Positions 17,078-26,780 of a stretch of DNA of 64,000 nucleotides are shown here, piece after piece. Positions within the stretch are counted from its first letter, which is position 1, and every line of letters begins with the position of its first letter. The stretch is from Alphaproteobacteria bacterium UBA7314. Lineage in GTDB: Bacteria; Pseudomonadota; Alphaproteobacteria; MPNO01; UBA830. The notes beneath the pieces were generated by a model. It saw nothing but the letters and a program-made list of their open reading frames with translations. It did not search any database and was not told the origin of the DNA. The DNA lies in NCBI GenBank assembly GCA_002471575.1, contig DKQG01000029.1:69244-133243 (forward strand), given 5' to 3'. The position numbers and the translations under genes are program-made.

Positions 17078-17596
17078 ATGGCAGAGACTATCCGGCGGAT
17101 CGTGACCGGCCACGACAATAACGGCGCGGCCATCATCGCCATGGACGGCGAGGCGCAGAACGTCCGTGTCCGGGCAGCCAACGGGCTGACCTCCACCCTG
17201 CTATGGGCGGAGGACAGCACCCCGTCCGACAATTCCGGCGACATCGATAAGGCCGACCGCGAAATCGGCGTCGCCCCGCCCGACGGTGGCTCGGTATTCC
17301 GCATTGTCGAGTTCGTGCCCGACGACCACAGCGTCAGCAACGAAGAAATGAAGCGCGAACTGGGCCTCGATCCCGACGACGGCACGCCGGTGCGCCATCC
17401 CGGCATGCACCGTACCCAAAGCGTCGATTACGGTATCGTACTATCAGGCGAGATCGACATGCTGGTCGACGAGGATGAGGTCCACCTGACGGCGGGCGAC
17501 GTGGTCATTCAGCGCGGCACCAACCACGCCTGGGCCAACCGCGGTACCGAACCCTGCCGGATCGCCTTCGTGCTGATCGACGCGAAACCGCTGTAG
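17078..17596 (+). CDS. Cupin-domain protein
   Basis: A 172-residue single-domain cupin. The C-terminal half has the two cupin motifs in relaxed form: HPGMHRTQSVDYGIVLSGEI and AGDVVIQRGTNHAWANRG, with several His that can hold one metal. The start ATG has a strong GGGGAGGAG site five to eight bases upstream. It is divergent from the AhpD-like gene (110-base gap, which should contain both promoters) and convergent with the YghU-type gene. Similar stand-alone cupins occur in aromatic-degradation clusters, but the reaction, if any, is unknown. Confidence 0.85.
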   Translation: MAETIRRIVTGHDNNGAAIIAMDGEAQNVRVRAANGLTSTLLWAEDSTPSDNSGDIDKADREIGVAPPDGGSVFRIVEFVPDDHSVSNEEMKRELGLDPDDGTPVRHPGMHRTQSVDYGIVLSGEIDMLVDEDEVHLTAGDVVIQRGTNHAWANRGTEPCRIAFVLIDAKPL

Positions 17597-17610
17597 GCGG
17601 CGTTTCTTCC

Positions 17611-18447
17611 TTAGTCCAAGTCGCTGGCGTCGTGGCGTTCGGCGAGCTGCAGCTCTTCCGGACCGCGAATCTTGTTGACCCGGCGGCCGCGCCGTACAGC
17701 AGGGCGCTCGTCGATCTCGGTCGCCCAGCGCACCACGTTGGTGTAGCTCTTCACGTCGAGGAAGTCGGTCGCCTCATACTGGTCGTGCAACACCACATTG
17801 CCGTACCACGCATAGGTCCCGATATCGGCGATGTTGTAGTCGTCGCCGCAGAGGAACCGGCGGTCGGCTAAGTTGCGGTCAAGTACGTCTAGCTGGCGCT
17901 TCACCTCCATCGTGAAGCGGTCGATCGGATATTGAAATTTTTTCGGCGCGTAGGCATAGAAATGCCCGAACCCGCCGCCCAGATACGGCGCGCTGCCCAT
18001 CTGCCAGAACAGCCACGACATACATTCGGCCCTTGCGGCGGCATCAGTCGGGATGAACTCGCCGAACTTCTCCGCTAAGTAGAACAGGATGGCGCCGGAT
18101 TCGAAGACGCGGGTATGCGGCACGGCGCTGACATCTAGCAGCGCGGGGATCTTGGAATTCGGGTTGACCGATACGAATCCACTAGAGAACTGCTCGCCGT
18201 CGATGATCTTGATCAGCCAGGCGTCGTACTCCGCGTCCTGGTGTCCCTTAGCCAGCAGCTCCTCAAGCATGATAGTTACCTTGATGCCGTTTGGCGTCGC
18301 CAGCGAATAAAGCTGATGCGGATGCTTGCCGACCGGCAGCTCCTTATCGTGGGTCGGGCCGGCGATAGGCCGGTTGATGCTAGCGAACTGACCACCTGTC
18401 TCAGCTGCGGGGGTCCAGACTTTCGGGGGCGCGTACGTATCTGTCAT
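17611..18447 (-). CDS. yghU: YghU-type glutathione S-transferase (Nu class)
   Basis: A 278-residue GST, close to the 288 residues of E. coli YghU and with the same long N-terminal extension (PPKVWTPAAETGGQFASINRP). Glutathione-site pieces are visible: ATPNGIKVTIMLEEL, NPNSKIPALLD and FESGAILFYLAEKFGEF. YghU binds two glutathiones and reduces disulfides and organic hydroperoxides. It starts 27 bases after the UbiD-family gene, so both are probably co-transcribed. Confidence 0.88.
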   Translation of the reverse strand: MTDTYAPPKVWTPAAETGGQFASINRPIAGPTHDKELPVGKHPHQLYSLATPNGIKVTIMLEELLAKGHQDAEYDAWLIKIIDGEQFSSGFVSVNPNSKIPALLDVSAVPHTRVFESGAILFYLAEKFGEFIPTDAAARAECMSWLFWQMGSAPYLGGGFGHFYAYAPKKFQYPIDRFTMEVKRQLDVLDRNLADRRFLCGDDYNIADIGTYAWYGNVVLHDQYEATDFLDVKSYTNVVRWATEIDERPAVRRGRRVNKIRGPEELQLAERHDASDLD

Positions 18448-18474
18448 GAAATCGGGTTCCTTGCAGGTAGAGTG

Positions 18475-20070
18475 TTAGTCGGATGTGCTCTCTCGCCGGC
18501 TGGCAAGCTTCTCCCCGGTCTCGAAGTAGCGGCCGGTGACGGCCTTCTCGGCCTCGTTGGCGTTTTCCTCCGTCCAGGCGGACAGCGGATAGCCGTGCCA
18601 AGGGGTTTGCAGGTCGAGTTCGGGCAGGCCGAGCGCCGACCATTTCTCCTTCGCCGCAAGCATGAAATCCTCGCGCGGCAGCGAGACCGGCAGATAGGGA
18701 TGTTCGCGGACTGCATTGATCAGGATGGCAGACGATCCCTGCCCATCTGGATAGGCGTATTGGGAATTATCCTCCGACGGCGTAATGGAGGGATCGAGGC
18801 GAGGCACCTTGCCGCGGATGATCTCCGCGTCCCGGTGCGGCTGGGTCGCATAGGACAGCGCCCACAGCACTGCATCCATGGACTCGGGGTCGACGTCAGA
18901 GTCCACCGCGATGAACATCTTGCCGAGCGAGGCATCGAACGCGGCTGCCGCCCGCAACGCCTGCCAGGGCTGGCCGAGCTCTGGCCGGTCGAGCTGGATG
19001 ACAAATAGCATGTTGCAGCTCGCCATTTCGTGGCAGGCGACCTTGGTCACCGACGGTATGTTGCAGGCATCGCGCAAATGCCGCAGATAGATCGCATCGA
19101 AGGCGGCCTTGCGCATCACCGTGCTCTCGGACGGCGGGAACTCGCTAATGATGCCCTGATAGACCGGATCGGCCCGGTGCGTGATGGCGGTGACCTCGAA
19201 AACCTTTTCCATCTTTCGCGGGCCGAGATAGCCGCTGGCCTCGCCGAACGGGGCTTCGGGTTCCAGGATATCGGTGCGGATAATGCCTTCCATTACGATC
19301 TCGGCCTCCGCCGGGACCATGCAGTCGAAGGTTTCCGCCGGCACCACCGGGATAGCCTCGCCGTTCAGGGCGCCGGCGACGCCGTATTCCTCGACTCCGT
19401 AGGGCACCTTGCTGGCCGCCGCCAGCAGCAGCGCCGGCGGCCCGCCGAGGAACACCGCGCACTCAAGATGTTTCCCCATGCGCCGGGCCTTTTCCCATTG
19501 GATGGCGAGATGCTGGGTGGAGACGTCAGTGGCGCAGCCAACACGGTCCGGCGCCTTTATCATGCCGCGATAGATGCCGAGATTGTAGGACCCGGTCTTG
19601 GGATCGCGTGTCACCCAGACCCCAGCGGTCAGAAACGGTGCGGGATCGAAGCCGGGGGTGGAAATCAAATGCGGGAAGCGGTCGACCCCCTCGCCAAACG
19701 TCTCTCCCGCATACGCGAACTGCTTCACCGGGGCATCCCCCGGTGCCACCTCCACCGGGTTTATCGGCTTACCGTGAGTGCTCGCCCACTTTGCGCCAAT
19801 CTCGTCCGGTGCTACACCCAGCGCCGCCGCATAGACTTGGCGCGAACAGCCGAGCGAGCCGAGCACGACCGAGGCATCGAAATCGCGTCCGCGGGCATCG
19901 GTCACGTTTTTGAACCAGAACGCCTTACGCTCTTCTTCCGCGAGACCCCGGAACTGGAGACGTACCAGCGGCACCAGCTCAGTATCTTTGCTGATGCGGT
20001 CCTCGACCACGTGAAGCAGGTTCTCTGCCTTTAGATGGGCGAGATAGTCACGAAGATTTTTAAAGGCCAT
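18475..20070 (-). CDS. UbiD-family prenylated-FMN (de)carboxylase
   Basis: A 531-residue UbiD-fold enzyme. The catalytic network region EPEAPFGEASGYLGPRKMEK (~273-292) holds the conserved Glu pair, and the prFMN-binding block around NLGIYRGMIKAPDRVG contains the conserved Arg. Family members (UbiD, AroY, Fdc, gallate and vanillate decarboxylases) reversibly decarboxylate aromatic or unsaturated acids using prFMN made by UbiX; no ubiX is in the window. The genomic setting (YghU GST downstream, degradation genes around) points to catabolism more than ubiquinone synthesis. Start ATG 20070 is the first in frame and matches MAFKNLRDYLAHL. Confidence 0.88.
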   Translation of the reverse strand: MAFKNLRDYLAHLKAENLLHVVEDRISKDTELVPLVRLQFRGLAEEERKAFWFKNVTDARGRDFDASVVLGSLGCSRQVYAAALGVAPDEIGAKWASTHGKPINPVEVAPGDAPVKQFAYAGETFGEGVDRFPHLISTPGFDPAPFLTAGVWVTRDPKTGSYNLGIYRGMIKAPDRVGCATDVSTQHLAIQWEKARRMGKHLECAVFLGGPPALLLAAASKVPYGVEEYGVAGALNGEAIPVVPAETFDCMVPAEAEIVMEGIIRTDILEPEAPFGEASGYLGPRKMEKVFEVTAITHRADPVYQGIISEFPPSESTVMRKAAFDAIYLRHLRDACNIPSVTKVACHEMASCNMLFVIQLDRPELGQPWQALRAAAAFDASLGKMFIAVDSDVDPESMDAVLWALSYATQPHRDAEIIRGKVPRLDPSITPSEDNSQYAYPDGQGSSAILINAVREHPYLPVSLPREDFMLAAKEKWSALGLPELDLQTPWHGYPLSAWTEENANEAEKAVTGRYFETGEKLASRRESTSD

Positions 20071-20100
20071 AGCGAAACTTTACCGAATTTTTACCTACTT

Positions 20101-20179
20101 TCCCGGCCCTGAGCCGGGAGTTCATTCATCCAGTCGGACACTGCGCGACATGGCCCGTCGGGACAAGCCCGGGGAATAA
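20101..20179. repeat. Intergenic palindromic repeat element
   Basis: TCCCGGC-CCTGA-GCCGGGA (20101-20119) is a perfect seven-base-arm hairpin; about 45 bases later a second GC-rich arm ends in ACAAGCCCGGGG. The layout resembles the element at 5245. It lies upstream of the UbiD-family gene and downstream of a truncated CMD gene. Confidence 0.6.
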
Positions 20180-20205
20180 CTTTTTTCCGTGTCAGGCAAC
20201 GCAAA

Positions 20206-20385
20206 TCACATAAGACTGAGAGCACTTTGCCTGCACACCGGCGCCACTTCAGGGGAATGGATCCAGTTGTTGTAAGGCGTCAGAAGGCGCCCGCGCCCGG
20301 CAACGAGATCGTCGAACACCTTCCTCTGCGCCGAGTTCAGCTCTAACTCCGGTATTTCGAGGATACGGTTGGGACGGTCGGTCAT
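20206..20385 (-). pseudogene. Truncated CMD/AhpD-family gene (N-terminal 59 codons)
   Basis: ATG 20385 with AGGGAT upstream begins MTDRPNRILEIPELELN, then SAQRKVFDDLVAGRGRLLTPYNNWIHSPEVA (given in part as FDDLVAGRGRLLTPYNNW), which is the typical N-terminus of CMD-family proteins of ~190 residues. After HSPEVA the sequence departs from the family and stops at 20206. The rest of the gene is replaced by the repeat element at 20101, so the gene is probably a relic. A short functional peptide is unlikely. Confidence 0.7.
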
Positions 20386-20463
20386 GATTATATCCCTGCT
20401 GGTATGTGGTGGGAATCTAGGCGGGCGGGTTCCGCCCGTCAAAAGGTGCTCTCGAAAGAGCCG

Positions 20464-21222
20464 CTAGTTCATGTCCTTTGCACAGCGAAAACCTATGTAA
20501 ACGGTGGCAATATCCCGGGGCTTAGTCGCGTTGTAGTCCGCGCGCATCTGCGCCGCGCCGTACCACCACGATCCGCCGCGCGTGCCTTTTTCGGAACCCG
20601 CTCCGGTCTCGACCCATTCCCAGACATTGGCGCCCATATCGTAAAGCCCGTTCACGCCTGGGCGCGTCGATCCGGCCAAGGCATGTCCGCGCCCCCGGTC
20701 CAGCACGTCGGAATGCTCGATGGCCCGAGTCTTTCCGCAATCACGCAGGCAGTTGGCGCCCTCGGGTGTCTCTCCGGTGGGATAGGGGTAAGTCTCATTC
20801 TGGCTGAATGGTGGCGTCGGTGATACGCGCCGTTCCGTATAGGCTGCCTCGATCCATTCCGCCTCGGTCGGCAGGCGTTTTTCCGCCCAGCGGCAGTAGG
20901 CCTTCGCCTCGTCAAAGTTGATATGTACAGCCGGTTCGTCTGCCCGCCCTGGCGTTCCGAACGGCGTCCGCCAGTTCCAGCCGGTTTTCTGTTCCCAGCC
21001 TGCCGCATAAACTAGCCCTCCTCCTGCGCGTTCGGCCTCGGTGATGGTGCCGGTCGCTGCCGCGTAGCGTGAAAACTGCCGGATCGTGACCTCCGTGCGG
21101 TCGATGGAGAACGCTCCAAGATTCTGCATGTCACGGGATTTCTGGGCGCCAACGGTCGTCGGCATCCCGGCTATAATCACGCAGAGCACTATTATGCTGA
21201 GCTTTCCGGTGCCTCGAGCCAT
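20464..21222 (-). CDS. Secreted SUMF1/formylglycine-generating-enzyme-domain protein
   Basis: A 252-residue protein. The start ATG 21222 (MARGTGKLSIIVLCVIIAG) gives a clean Sec signal peptide ending near TTVGAQ; the frame is open to a GTG at 21234. The rest is one FGE-sulfatase (C-lectin-like) domain: FSIDRTEVTIRQFSRYA, FDEAKAYCRWAEKRLPTEAEWIEAA, GLYDMGANVWEWVET, TRGGSWWYGAAQMRADYN and IGFRCAKD. True FGE has two catalytic Cys in the GGSW...C region; here that region has no Cys, so sulfatase activation is unlikely. Such proteins bind ligands or partners in the periplasm. Neighbours give no clear pathway. Confidence 0.85.
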   Translation of the reverse strand: MARGTGKLSIIVLCVIIAGMPTTVGAQKSRDMQNLGAFSIDRTEVTIRQFSRYAAATGTITEAERAGGGLVYAAGWEQKTGWNWRTPFGTPGRADEPAVHINFDEAKAYCRWAEKRLPTEAEWIEAAYTERRVSPTPPFSQNETYPYPTGETPEGANCLRDCGKTRAIEHSDVLDRGRGHALAGSTRPGVNGLYDMGANVWEWVETGAGSEKGTRGGSWWYGAAQMRADYNATKPRDIATVYIGFRCAKDMN

Positions 21223-21255
21223 GACCACCCCCACTGTCGGGCGGCGTGATTGATT

Positions 21256-22650
21256 TTACGCCTTTAGCGCCTGCAAGATCCCGTCGACGCTGTCCTTGGC
21301 GTCGCCGAACAGCATGCGATTGTTCTCCTTGTAGAACAGCGGATTGTCGACGCCGGCATAGCCGCTGGCCATGGACCGTTTGAAGACGACAGAGGTGCGC
21401 GCCTTCCAGACCTCCATTACCGGCATGCCAGCGATTGGGCTGTTGGGGTCATCCTGCGCGCCGGGATTGACTATGTCGTTCGCACCGATCACCAGCACCA
21501 CGTCGGTGTCCGTAAAATCGTCGTTGAGCTCGTCCATCTCCAGTACGATGTCGTAGGGCACCTTGGCCTCGGCAAGCAACACGTTCATGTGCCCGGGGAG
21601 ACGCCCCGCCACGGGGTGAATGCCAAACCGGACGGTCACGCCCTTGTCGCGCAGCAGCTTGGCGATCTCGCTGACGGAATTCTGCGCCTGCGCCACCGCC
21701 ATGCCGTAGCCGGGCACGATGATGACCTCGTTCGCATCCGCCAGCATCGCCGCGGTTTCGTCAACCGAGGTGGGCACCACCTCACCCTGTTCCGCATCCG
21801 TCGCCGCGGTGCCACCCGAGGTGCCGAACCCGCCCAAGATGACGCTGACGAAGTGACGGTTCATGGCGCGGCACATGATGTAGCTGAGGATCGCGCCGGA
21901 CGAACCGACCAGCGCGCCGACCACGATCAACAGGTCGTTGGCCAACATGAAGCCCGTCGCCGCCGCCGCCCAGCCGGAGTAGCTGTTCAACATGGAAACG
22001 ACAACCGGCATGTCGGCGCCACCGATGGCCATCACAAGGTGAATACCGATCAGGCAGGCGATGGCAGTCATGATCAGGAGTGGCGTCAGGCCGGCGGAAT
22101 GATCCGCCGACATTAGGAATTCGTAGCCGAGCCAAAGTGACCCGACAATGCCAGCAAGGTTCAGCCAATGACGCGCCGGCAACAGCATCGGCTTGCCGGA
22201 AATACTGCCTTGGAGCTTACCGAAAGCGATGACGGAACCGGTAAACGTGACCGCGCCGATAAACACCCCGAGGAAGATCTCGACCTCGTGGATGGTTTTC
22301 TCGACGCCTTCATAGGCCGAGTTCGGATCGACGTAGCTTGCAATACCCACCAGAACCGCAGCGAGGCCGACGAAGCTGTGCAGGATGGCGACCAGCTGTG
22401 GCATCTGGGTCATTTCAACCCGAGATGCGACGACGATGCCGATCAGCGCGCCGACGATGACGGCGGCGATCAGCATGGTGTAGTCGTCGATCTGCGTGGC
22501 CAGGATGGTTGCGACGATGGCGATTGCCATCCCTATAATGCCGTAGATGTTGCCGCGGCGGGCGGTTTCCTGGTTGCTCAGGCCGCCGAGGCTCAAGATG
22601 AAAAGGATACTCGCCCCGATATAGGCGACGGTAGTGATTCCGATGCTCAT
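21256..22650 (-). CDS. pntB: NAD(P) transhydrogenase subunit beta
   Basis: A 464-residue beta subunit: an N-terminal half with about nine membrane helices (starting [20 protein letters not shown]) and a C-terminal cytosolic dIII domain that binds NADP(H), with [15 protein letters not shown] (~ residue 310) and [14 protein letters not shown]. Complexed with PntA it couples hydride transfer from NADH to NADP+ to proton entry across the inner membrane. It follows pntA by 15 bases, in the usual order. Confidence 0.96.
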   Translation of the reverse strand: MSIGITTVAYIGASILFILSLGGLSNQETARRGNIYGIIGMAIAIVATILATQIDDYTMLIAAVIVGALIGIVVASRVEMTQMPQLVAILHSFVGLAAVLVGIASYVDPNSAYEGVEKTIHEVEIFLGVFIGAVTFTGSVIAFGKLQGSISGKPMLLPARHWLNLAGIVGSLWLGYEFLMSADHSAGLTPLLIMTAIACLIGIHLVMAIGGADMPVVVSMLNSYSGWAAAATGFMLANDLLIVVGALVGSSGAILSYIMCRAMNRHFVSVILGGFGTSGGTAATDAEQGEVVPTSVDETAAMLADANEVIIVPGYGMAVAQAQNSVSEIAKLLRDKGVTVRFGIHPVAGRLPGHMNVLLAEAKVPYDIVLEMDELNDDFTDTDVVLVIGANDIVNPGAQDDPNSPIAGMPVMEVWKARTSVVFKRSMASGYAGVDNPLFYKENNRMLFGDAKDSVDGILQALKA

Positions 22651-22665
22651 GATCTACCCGACCCC

Positions 22666-24222
22666 CTAGCTTTTGCGGAACATGCGGAGCATGCGCTGTG
22701 TGACGAGAAACCCGCCGGCGATGTTGATCGTGGCAATCAATACGGAAATTCCGGCAAGAATAGTGACAAGGTTGGACGGGCTGGATATCTGCACCAACGC
22801 GCCGATTACGATGATGCCGCTGATCGCGTTGGTGACGCTCATCAACGGGGTGTGCAGCGCCGGCGTGACGTTCCAGATCACCTGATAGCCGACGAAGCAA
22901 GACAGCACGAACACCGTCAGGTGCCCCATGAAGGCGGGCGGTGCGACGGTGCCGAGACCCAGCAGAACAAGCCCGCCGATCACCAATGTTATTGCCGATT
23001 TCATGCCGACATTGCGCGGCGTCGCCTCTTCCACCGGCGCTTTGTCCTCCCCCGGCTTAGCTGGCGCAATGGCGGGCGTTTTTGGCGCGGGCGGCGGCCA
23101 GGTCAGCTCGCCGTCTTTCACCACGGTCGCGCCGCGGATGACGTCGTCTTCCATGTCTACAAAGATGGTGCCGTCTTTCTCCGGCGTCAGATCGGACAGC
23201 ATGTGCCACAAATTGGTGCCGTATAGCTGGCTCGACTGGGCGGCCATGCGGCTCGGCAGGTCCATGTAGCCGATCAGCGTAACGTCATGCTTGACCGCGA
23301 CTTCGCCCGGCACGGTGAGTTCGCAGTTGCCGCCCTGCTCAGCCGCCAGGTCGACAACCACAGAACCGGGCTTCATGGATTCGACCATTTCCGCGGTGAT
23401 AAGCTTGGGCGCCGGCTTACCAGGTATCAGGGCGGTGGTGATGATGATGTCGACGTCTTTAGCCTGTTCGGCGAACATTTCCATCTCCGCCTTAATGAAC
23501 TCGTCACTCATCACCTTGGCGTAGCCACCGCCGCCGGACCCATCTTCCTCGAATTCCAATTCCAGGAACTCGGCGCCCATACTCTCAACCTGTTGCTTTA
23601 CTTCCAGCCGCGTATCAAATGCGCGGACGATAGCGCCCATGCCGCGGGCCGCGCCGATCGCGGCGAGACCGGCAACACCGGCGCCGATCACCATCACCTT
23701 GGCCGGCGGCACCTTGCCCGCTGCCGTGATCTGGCCGGTAAAGAACCGTCCAAAATTATTCGCCGCCTCGACCACTGCACGGTACCCGGCAATGTTGGCC
23801 ATCGACGACAGGGCATCCATCTTCTGCGCACGGCTGATGCGCGGGACGGCATCCATCGCGATCGCCGTTGCCTTACGCGCTTTGATCTTTTCCAGCAGGT
23901 CTTCGTTCTGGGCCGGCCAGACGAAGCTGATCAGCGTACTGCCCTCGCGCACTAGCTCGGTTTCGTCGATGCCGAGACCCGGATGCGCTTCTGGCTGCCG
24001 GACCTTGAGAACGATATCGGACCCCGCCCACAGCGCCCTGGTGTCGTCGACGATCTCGACCCCGGCCTCGCGATAGGCGTCGTCACTGAACTGTGCGGCA
24101 TCTCCTGCGCCGGACTCGATCGCCAGCTCGAAGCCGAGTTTTAGGATACGACCCGCTGTTTCCGGGGTCAGGGCCACACGCTGTTCACCCGCGCGGATTT
24201 CCTTCGGAACACCAATCTTCAT
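22666..24222 (-). CDS. pntA: NAD(P) transhydrogenase subunit alpha (fused form)
   Basis: A 518-residue alpha subunit. The N-terminal dI domain has [10 protein letters not shown], the NAD-binding [18 protein letters not shown] (~176-193) and [14 protein letters not shown]; after a Pro/Ala-rich linker (~380-400) come four membrane helices. It is the single-chain E. coli-like form; many Alphaproteobacteria split it into pntAa and pntAb. Start ATG 24222 begins the conserved [20 protein letters not shown]. The promoter should be in the 212-base gap to the upstream coxL gene. Confidence 0.96.
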   Translation of the reverse strand: MKIGVPKEIRAGEQRVALTPETAGRILKLGFELAIESGAGDAAQFSDDAYREAGVEIVDDTRALWAGSDIVLKVRQPEAHPGLGIDETELVREGSTLISFVWPAQNEDLLEKIKARKATAIAMDAVPRISRAQKMDALSSMANIAGYRAVVEAANNFGRFFTGQITAAGKVPPAKVMVIGAGVAGLAAIGAARGMGAIVRAFDTRLEVKQQVESMGAEFLELEFEEDGSGGGGYAKVMSDEFIKAEMEMFAEQAKDVDIIITTALIPGKPAPKLITAEMVESMKPGSVVVDLAAEQGGNCELTVPGEVAVKHDVTLIGYMDLPSRMAAQSSQLYGTNLWHMLSDLTPEKDGTIFVDMEDDVIRGATVVKDGELTWPPPAPKTPAIAPAKPGEDKAPVEEATPRNVGMKSAITLVIGGLVLLGLGTVAPPAFMGHLTVFVLSCFVGYQVIWNVTPALHTPLMSVTNAISGIIVIGALVQISSPSNLVTILAGISVLIATINIAGGFLVTQRMLRMFRKS

Positions 24223-24351
24223 TTAGAATTTTCCCTTGCCGGAGCATCCTGACGAACAAGACCCGACGTATGAAACGGCTGGACCGTTATAGTGAAAAAC
24301 GTTGCTACCTTAACGGGTTATCTGTTGTCATGACAAGGCGGCAAGTCATCG

Positions 24352-24387
24352 GGGAGAGGGGGAGACAGGCCTGTTTCACCCTCTCCC
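24352..24387. terminator. Strong inverted repeat between coxL (second copy) and pntA, likely terminator or intergenic palindrome
   Basis: GGGAGAGGG-G-GAGACAGG at 24352-24369 pairs with CCTGTTTC-A-CCCTCTCCC at 24370-24387: 17 pairs with one G-U and one mismatch, essentially no loop. It begins 48 bases after the coxL stop in the sense of transcription. No clear U-run follows on the minus strand, so termination is inferred. A 12-base palindrome, TTGTCATGACAA (24325-24336), sits between it and pntA and could be an operator. Confidence 0.5.
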
Positions 24388-24434
24388 TAACCCCCCCTTA
24401 AGAAGGAGAGTACTCGATGGGGAGACAGAGCCCT

Positions 24435-26777
24435 CTACTCCGCTGCCGTACCCTGCACGGCGGCTTCCTCGATCATATTATCTCTAAGCGCCTTCAGCAC
24501 CTTTGGCGGCGACATCGGATGGTCGCGCAGGCGCACCCCGACGGCGTCGTGGATCGCGTTAGCGATCGCCGGCAGCGGCGGGATGATAGGCACTTCGCCT
24601 ATGCCGCGGATACCGTAGGGATGATCCGGGTTCGGGACCTCGACGATTTCCGTGTTGATGAACGGCACGTCCGACGCCACCGGCACGCGGTAATCGAGGA
24701 AGCCCGGGTTTTCAAGCACACCCTTATCGTTATAGATGTATTCCTCGTTCAGCGCGGTGCCTATGCCCTGAACGGCGCCGCCCTGGAACTGGCCCTCAAT
24801 GAATTCCGGATACACGGCCTTGCCGGCATCCTGGATCAGCGTGTACCGCAAGATTTTTACCGCGCCGGTACGGCGGTCGACCTCGACATCCACCACGTGG
24901 GTGCCGAAACCAGGCCCGCCCTGGGCGACGTTGATTTCGGCATGCCCCGCGATGGTGCCGCCAAACCACGAGGCTTCCTTGGCGAGTTCCGCCACGGTCA
25001 TGGGTTCGAAATCTCCCACGTTGGCGCCGGCAGGACGGGCGCGCCCATCTTCCCAGACGACCTGGTCGGGCTCGACCTCCCACTTGCGGGCGGCTATTTC
25101 ACACATCCGGGCGATGGCTTTCCGCGAAGCCGTGACCGCGGCCATGGAACCCGCGGCGGTGCCGCGGCTGCCCGCCGTCATGAAGTTAAAGCCCAGCGCA
25201 CTGGTATCGCCCGACATGGTCCGCACTTTTTCGAACGGAATGCCGAGTTCCTCGGCCACGATCATGGCGAACGCGCTGCGCGAGCCGCCGGTCACGTCGA
25301 CAGTGCCGAAGATCAGCGTCGCGGTGCCGTCCTCACCGATATTGACGGTCGCAGACGTTTCGGCGCCGAGGGTAAACCAAAATCCCGAGGCGACGCCTCG
25401 GCCCTGATTGGGGCCGAGCTTTTCCTTGAGATGGGCGTGCTCCCTAGCGCGCTCCAGCGTCTGGATATAGCCGATCGGGCCGAGCTTGGGTCCGAAATGG
25501 GTCTGAGTGCCCTCTTTTGCAGCGTTTTTCAGCCGGAAGTCGATGGGATCCATGCCGCACTCGCGCGCCATTTCATCGACCACGGTCTCGACACCAAACG
25601 CCACCATCGGCGCGCCAGGCGCACGATAGGCTGCAACCTTGGGGCGGTTGGTCGTCACGTCATGGCCAACCACCGACACGTTTTCCAGGTCGTAGCGCGT
25701 GAACACCGTGATGGTGGCCAGTGGCAGCGACGACCCCGCGTAGGCACCGGACTGGTAGTTAAGCTCCGCCTGCGCGGCCGTGATGCGGCCGTCTTTGGTG
25801 CAGCCCATCTTGACCTTGACGTTAGTACCCGACGTCGGGCCGGTGGCACGGAACACTTCGTCCCGATCCATCACCATCTTGACCGGCCGGTTACTCTTCT
25901 TAGATAGCACCACTGCAAGCGGTTCCAGGTAGACGTTGTTCTTGCCGCCGAAGCCGCCGCCAAGCTCAGTCGGGATGACTTTTACTTTAGACATATCCAT
26001 CTTGAGCAGCTTGGCGATCTGGGCACGGAACACAAAATGTCCCTGGGTGCCCGTCCACACCTCGGCCATACCCCCTTCGGTGTAGTTCGCAATGCTGGCC
26101 TGAGGCTCGATATAACCCTGATGGACCGGTTTGGTGTTGAACTCGCGCTCGATGACGATTTCGGCTTCCTGGAAGCCTTTGTCGATATCACCAAGCTTGC
26201 TTTCCATCCGCGCCGCGATGTTCGACGGCTTTTCGGGCTTGGGATCGACGCCCTTGGTGAATTGGTCTTCATGCAGCACCGGCGCATCGGGCTTCATCGC
26301 ATCGCGCACATCGATGACATGCGGGAGCACTTCGTATTCCACCTTGATAAGCTTCATGGCCTGCTTAGCGATTGCATCGCTGGTCGCGGCCACCGCCGCG
26401 ACCGGATGGCCATCGTACAGGACGTTTTCTCGCGCCATCATGTTGCGCGTCACGTCGCGGAAATTGACCATCAGTTCGCCGGATGCAGCGTGTTCGACTT
26501 CCATGTCCGGAAAATCGTTGCGGCAGACGACCGCCTTGACGCCAGGCAGTGCCTCGGCTTCCGACATGTCGATTGACAGGATATTCGCGCGGGCATGTGG
26601 GCTGCGCAACACGCGGCCGATGAGCTGCCCCGGCAGCTTGACGTCTGCCGCATAGCGGGCACGGCCGGTGACCTTGTCGACGGCATCACCGCGCGCGGTC
26701 GGATTGGAGCCGATGATTTTGAGATCTTTTTCCTCATACGGGATTTTGGTCGCAAAGGGGGATGGTGCTCTACCCAT
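24435..26777 (-). CDS. Molybdenum hydroxylase large subunit (CoxL/xanthine dehydrogenase family), second copy
   Basis: A 780-residue molybdopterin-binding subunit, clearly a different lineage from the copy at 8470. Visible: ELGGGFGGKN (271-280), the active-site loop AYRAPGAP (383-390), the C-terminal GIRGIGEVP with the catalytic Glu, and AVQGIGTALNEEY. The AYRAPGAP loop is found in aldehyde oxidase-, nicotinate dehydrogenase- and 4-hydroxybenzoyl-CoA-reductase-like members; the substrate cannot be assigned. It follows its small subunit by three bases. N-terminal residues 1-17 are poorly conserved in style but the ATG at 26777 is the natural start. Confidence 0.9.
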   Translation of the reverse strand: MGRAPSPFATKIPYEEKDLKIIGSNPTARGDAVDKVTGRARYAADVKLPGQLIGRVLRSPHARANILSIDMSEAEALPGVKAVVCRNDFPDMEVEHAASGELMVNFRDVTRNMMARENVLYDGHPVAAVAATSDAIAKQAMKLIKVEYEVLPHVIDVRDAMKPDAPVLHEDQFTKGVDPKPEKPSNIAARMESKLGDIDKGFQEAEIVIEREFNTKPVHQGYIEPQASIANYTEGGMAEVWTGTQGHFVFRAQIAKLLKMDMSKVKVIPTELGGGFGGKNNVYLEPLAVVLSKKSNRPVKMVMDRDEVFRATGPTSGTNVKVKMGCTKDGRITAAQAELNYQSGAYAGSSLPLATITVFTRYDLENVSVVGHDVTTNRPKVAAYRAPGAPMVAFGVETVVDEMARECGMDPIDFRLKNAAKEGTQTHFGPKLGPIGYIQTLERAREHAHLKEKLGPNQGRGVASGFWFTLGAETSATVNIGEDGTATLIFGTVDVTGGSRSAFAMIVAEELGIPFEKVRTMSGDTSALGFNFMTAGSRGTAAGSMAAVTASRKAIARMCEIAARKWEVEPDQVVWEDGRARPAGANVGDFEPMTVAELAKEASWFGGTIAGHAEINVAQGGPGFGTHVVDVEVDRRTGAVKILRYTLIQDAGKAVYPEFIEGQFQGGAVQGIGTALNEEYIYNDKGVLENPGFLDYRVPVASDVPFINTEIVEVPNPDHPYGIRGIGEVPIIPPLPAIANAIHDAVGVRLRDHPMSPPKVLKALRDNMIEEAAVQGTAAE

Positions 26778-26780
26778 GGG

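Noticed and set aside
24417..25907. 496-codon plus-strand frame opposite the second coxL
   Set aside because: Shadow frame; His/Arg-rich composition and no motifs, while coxL is unmistakable.
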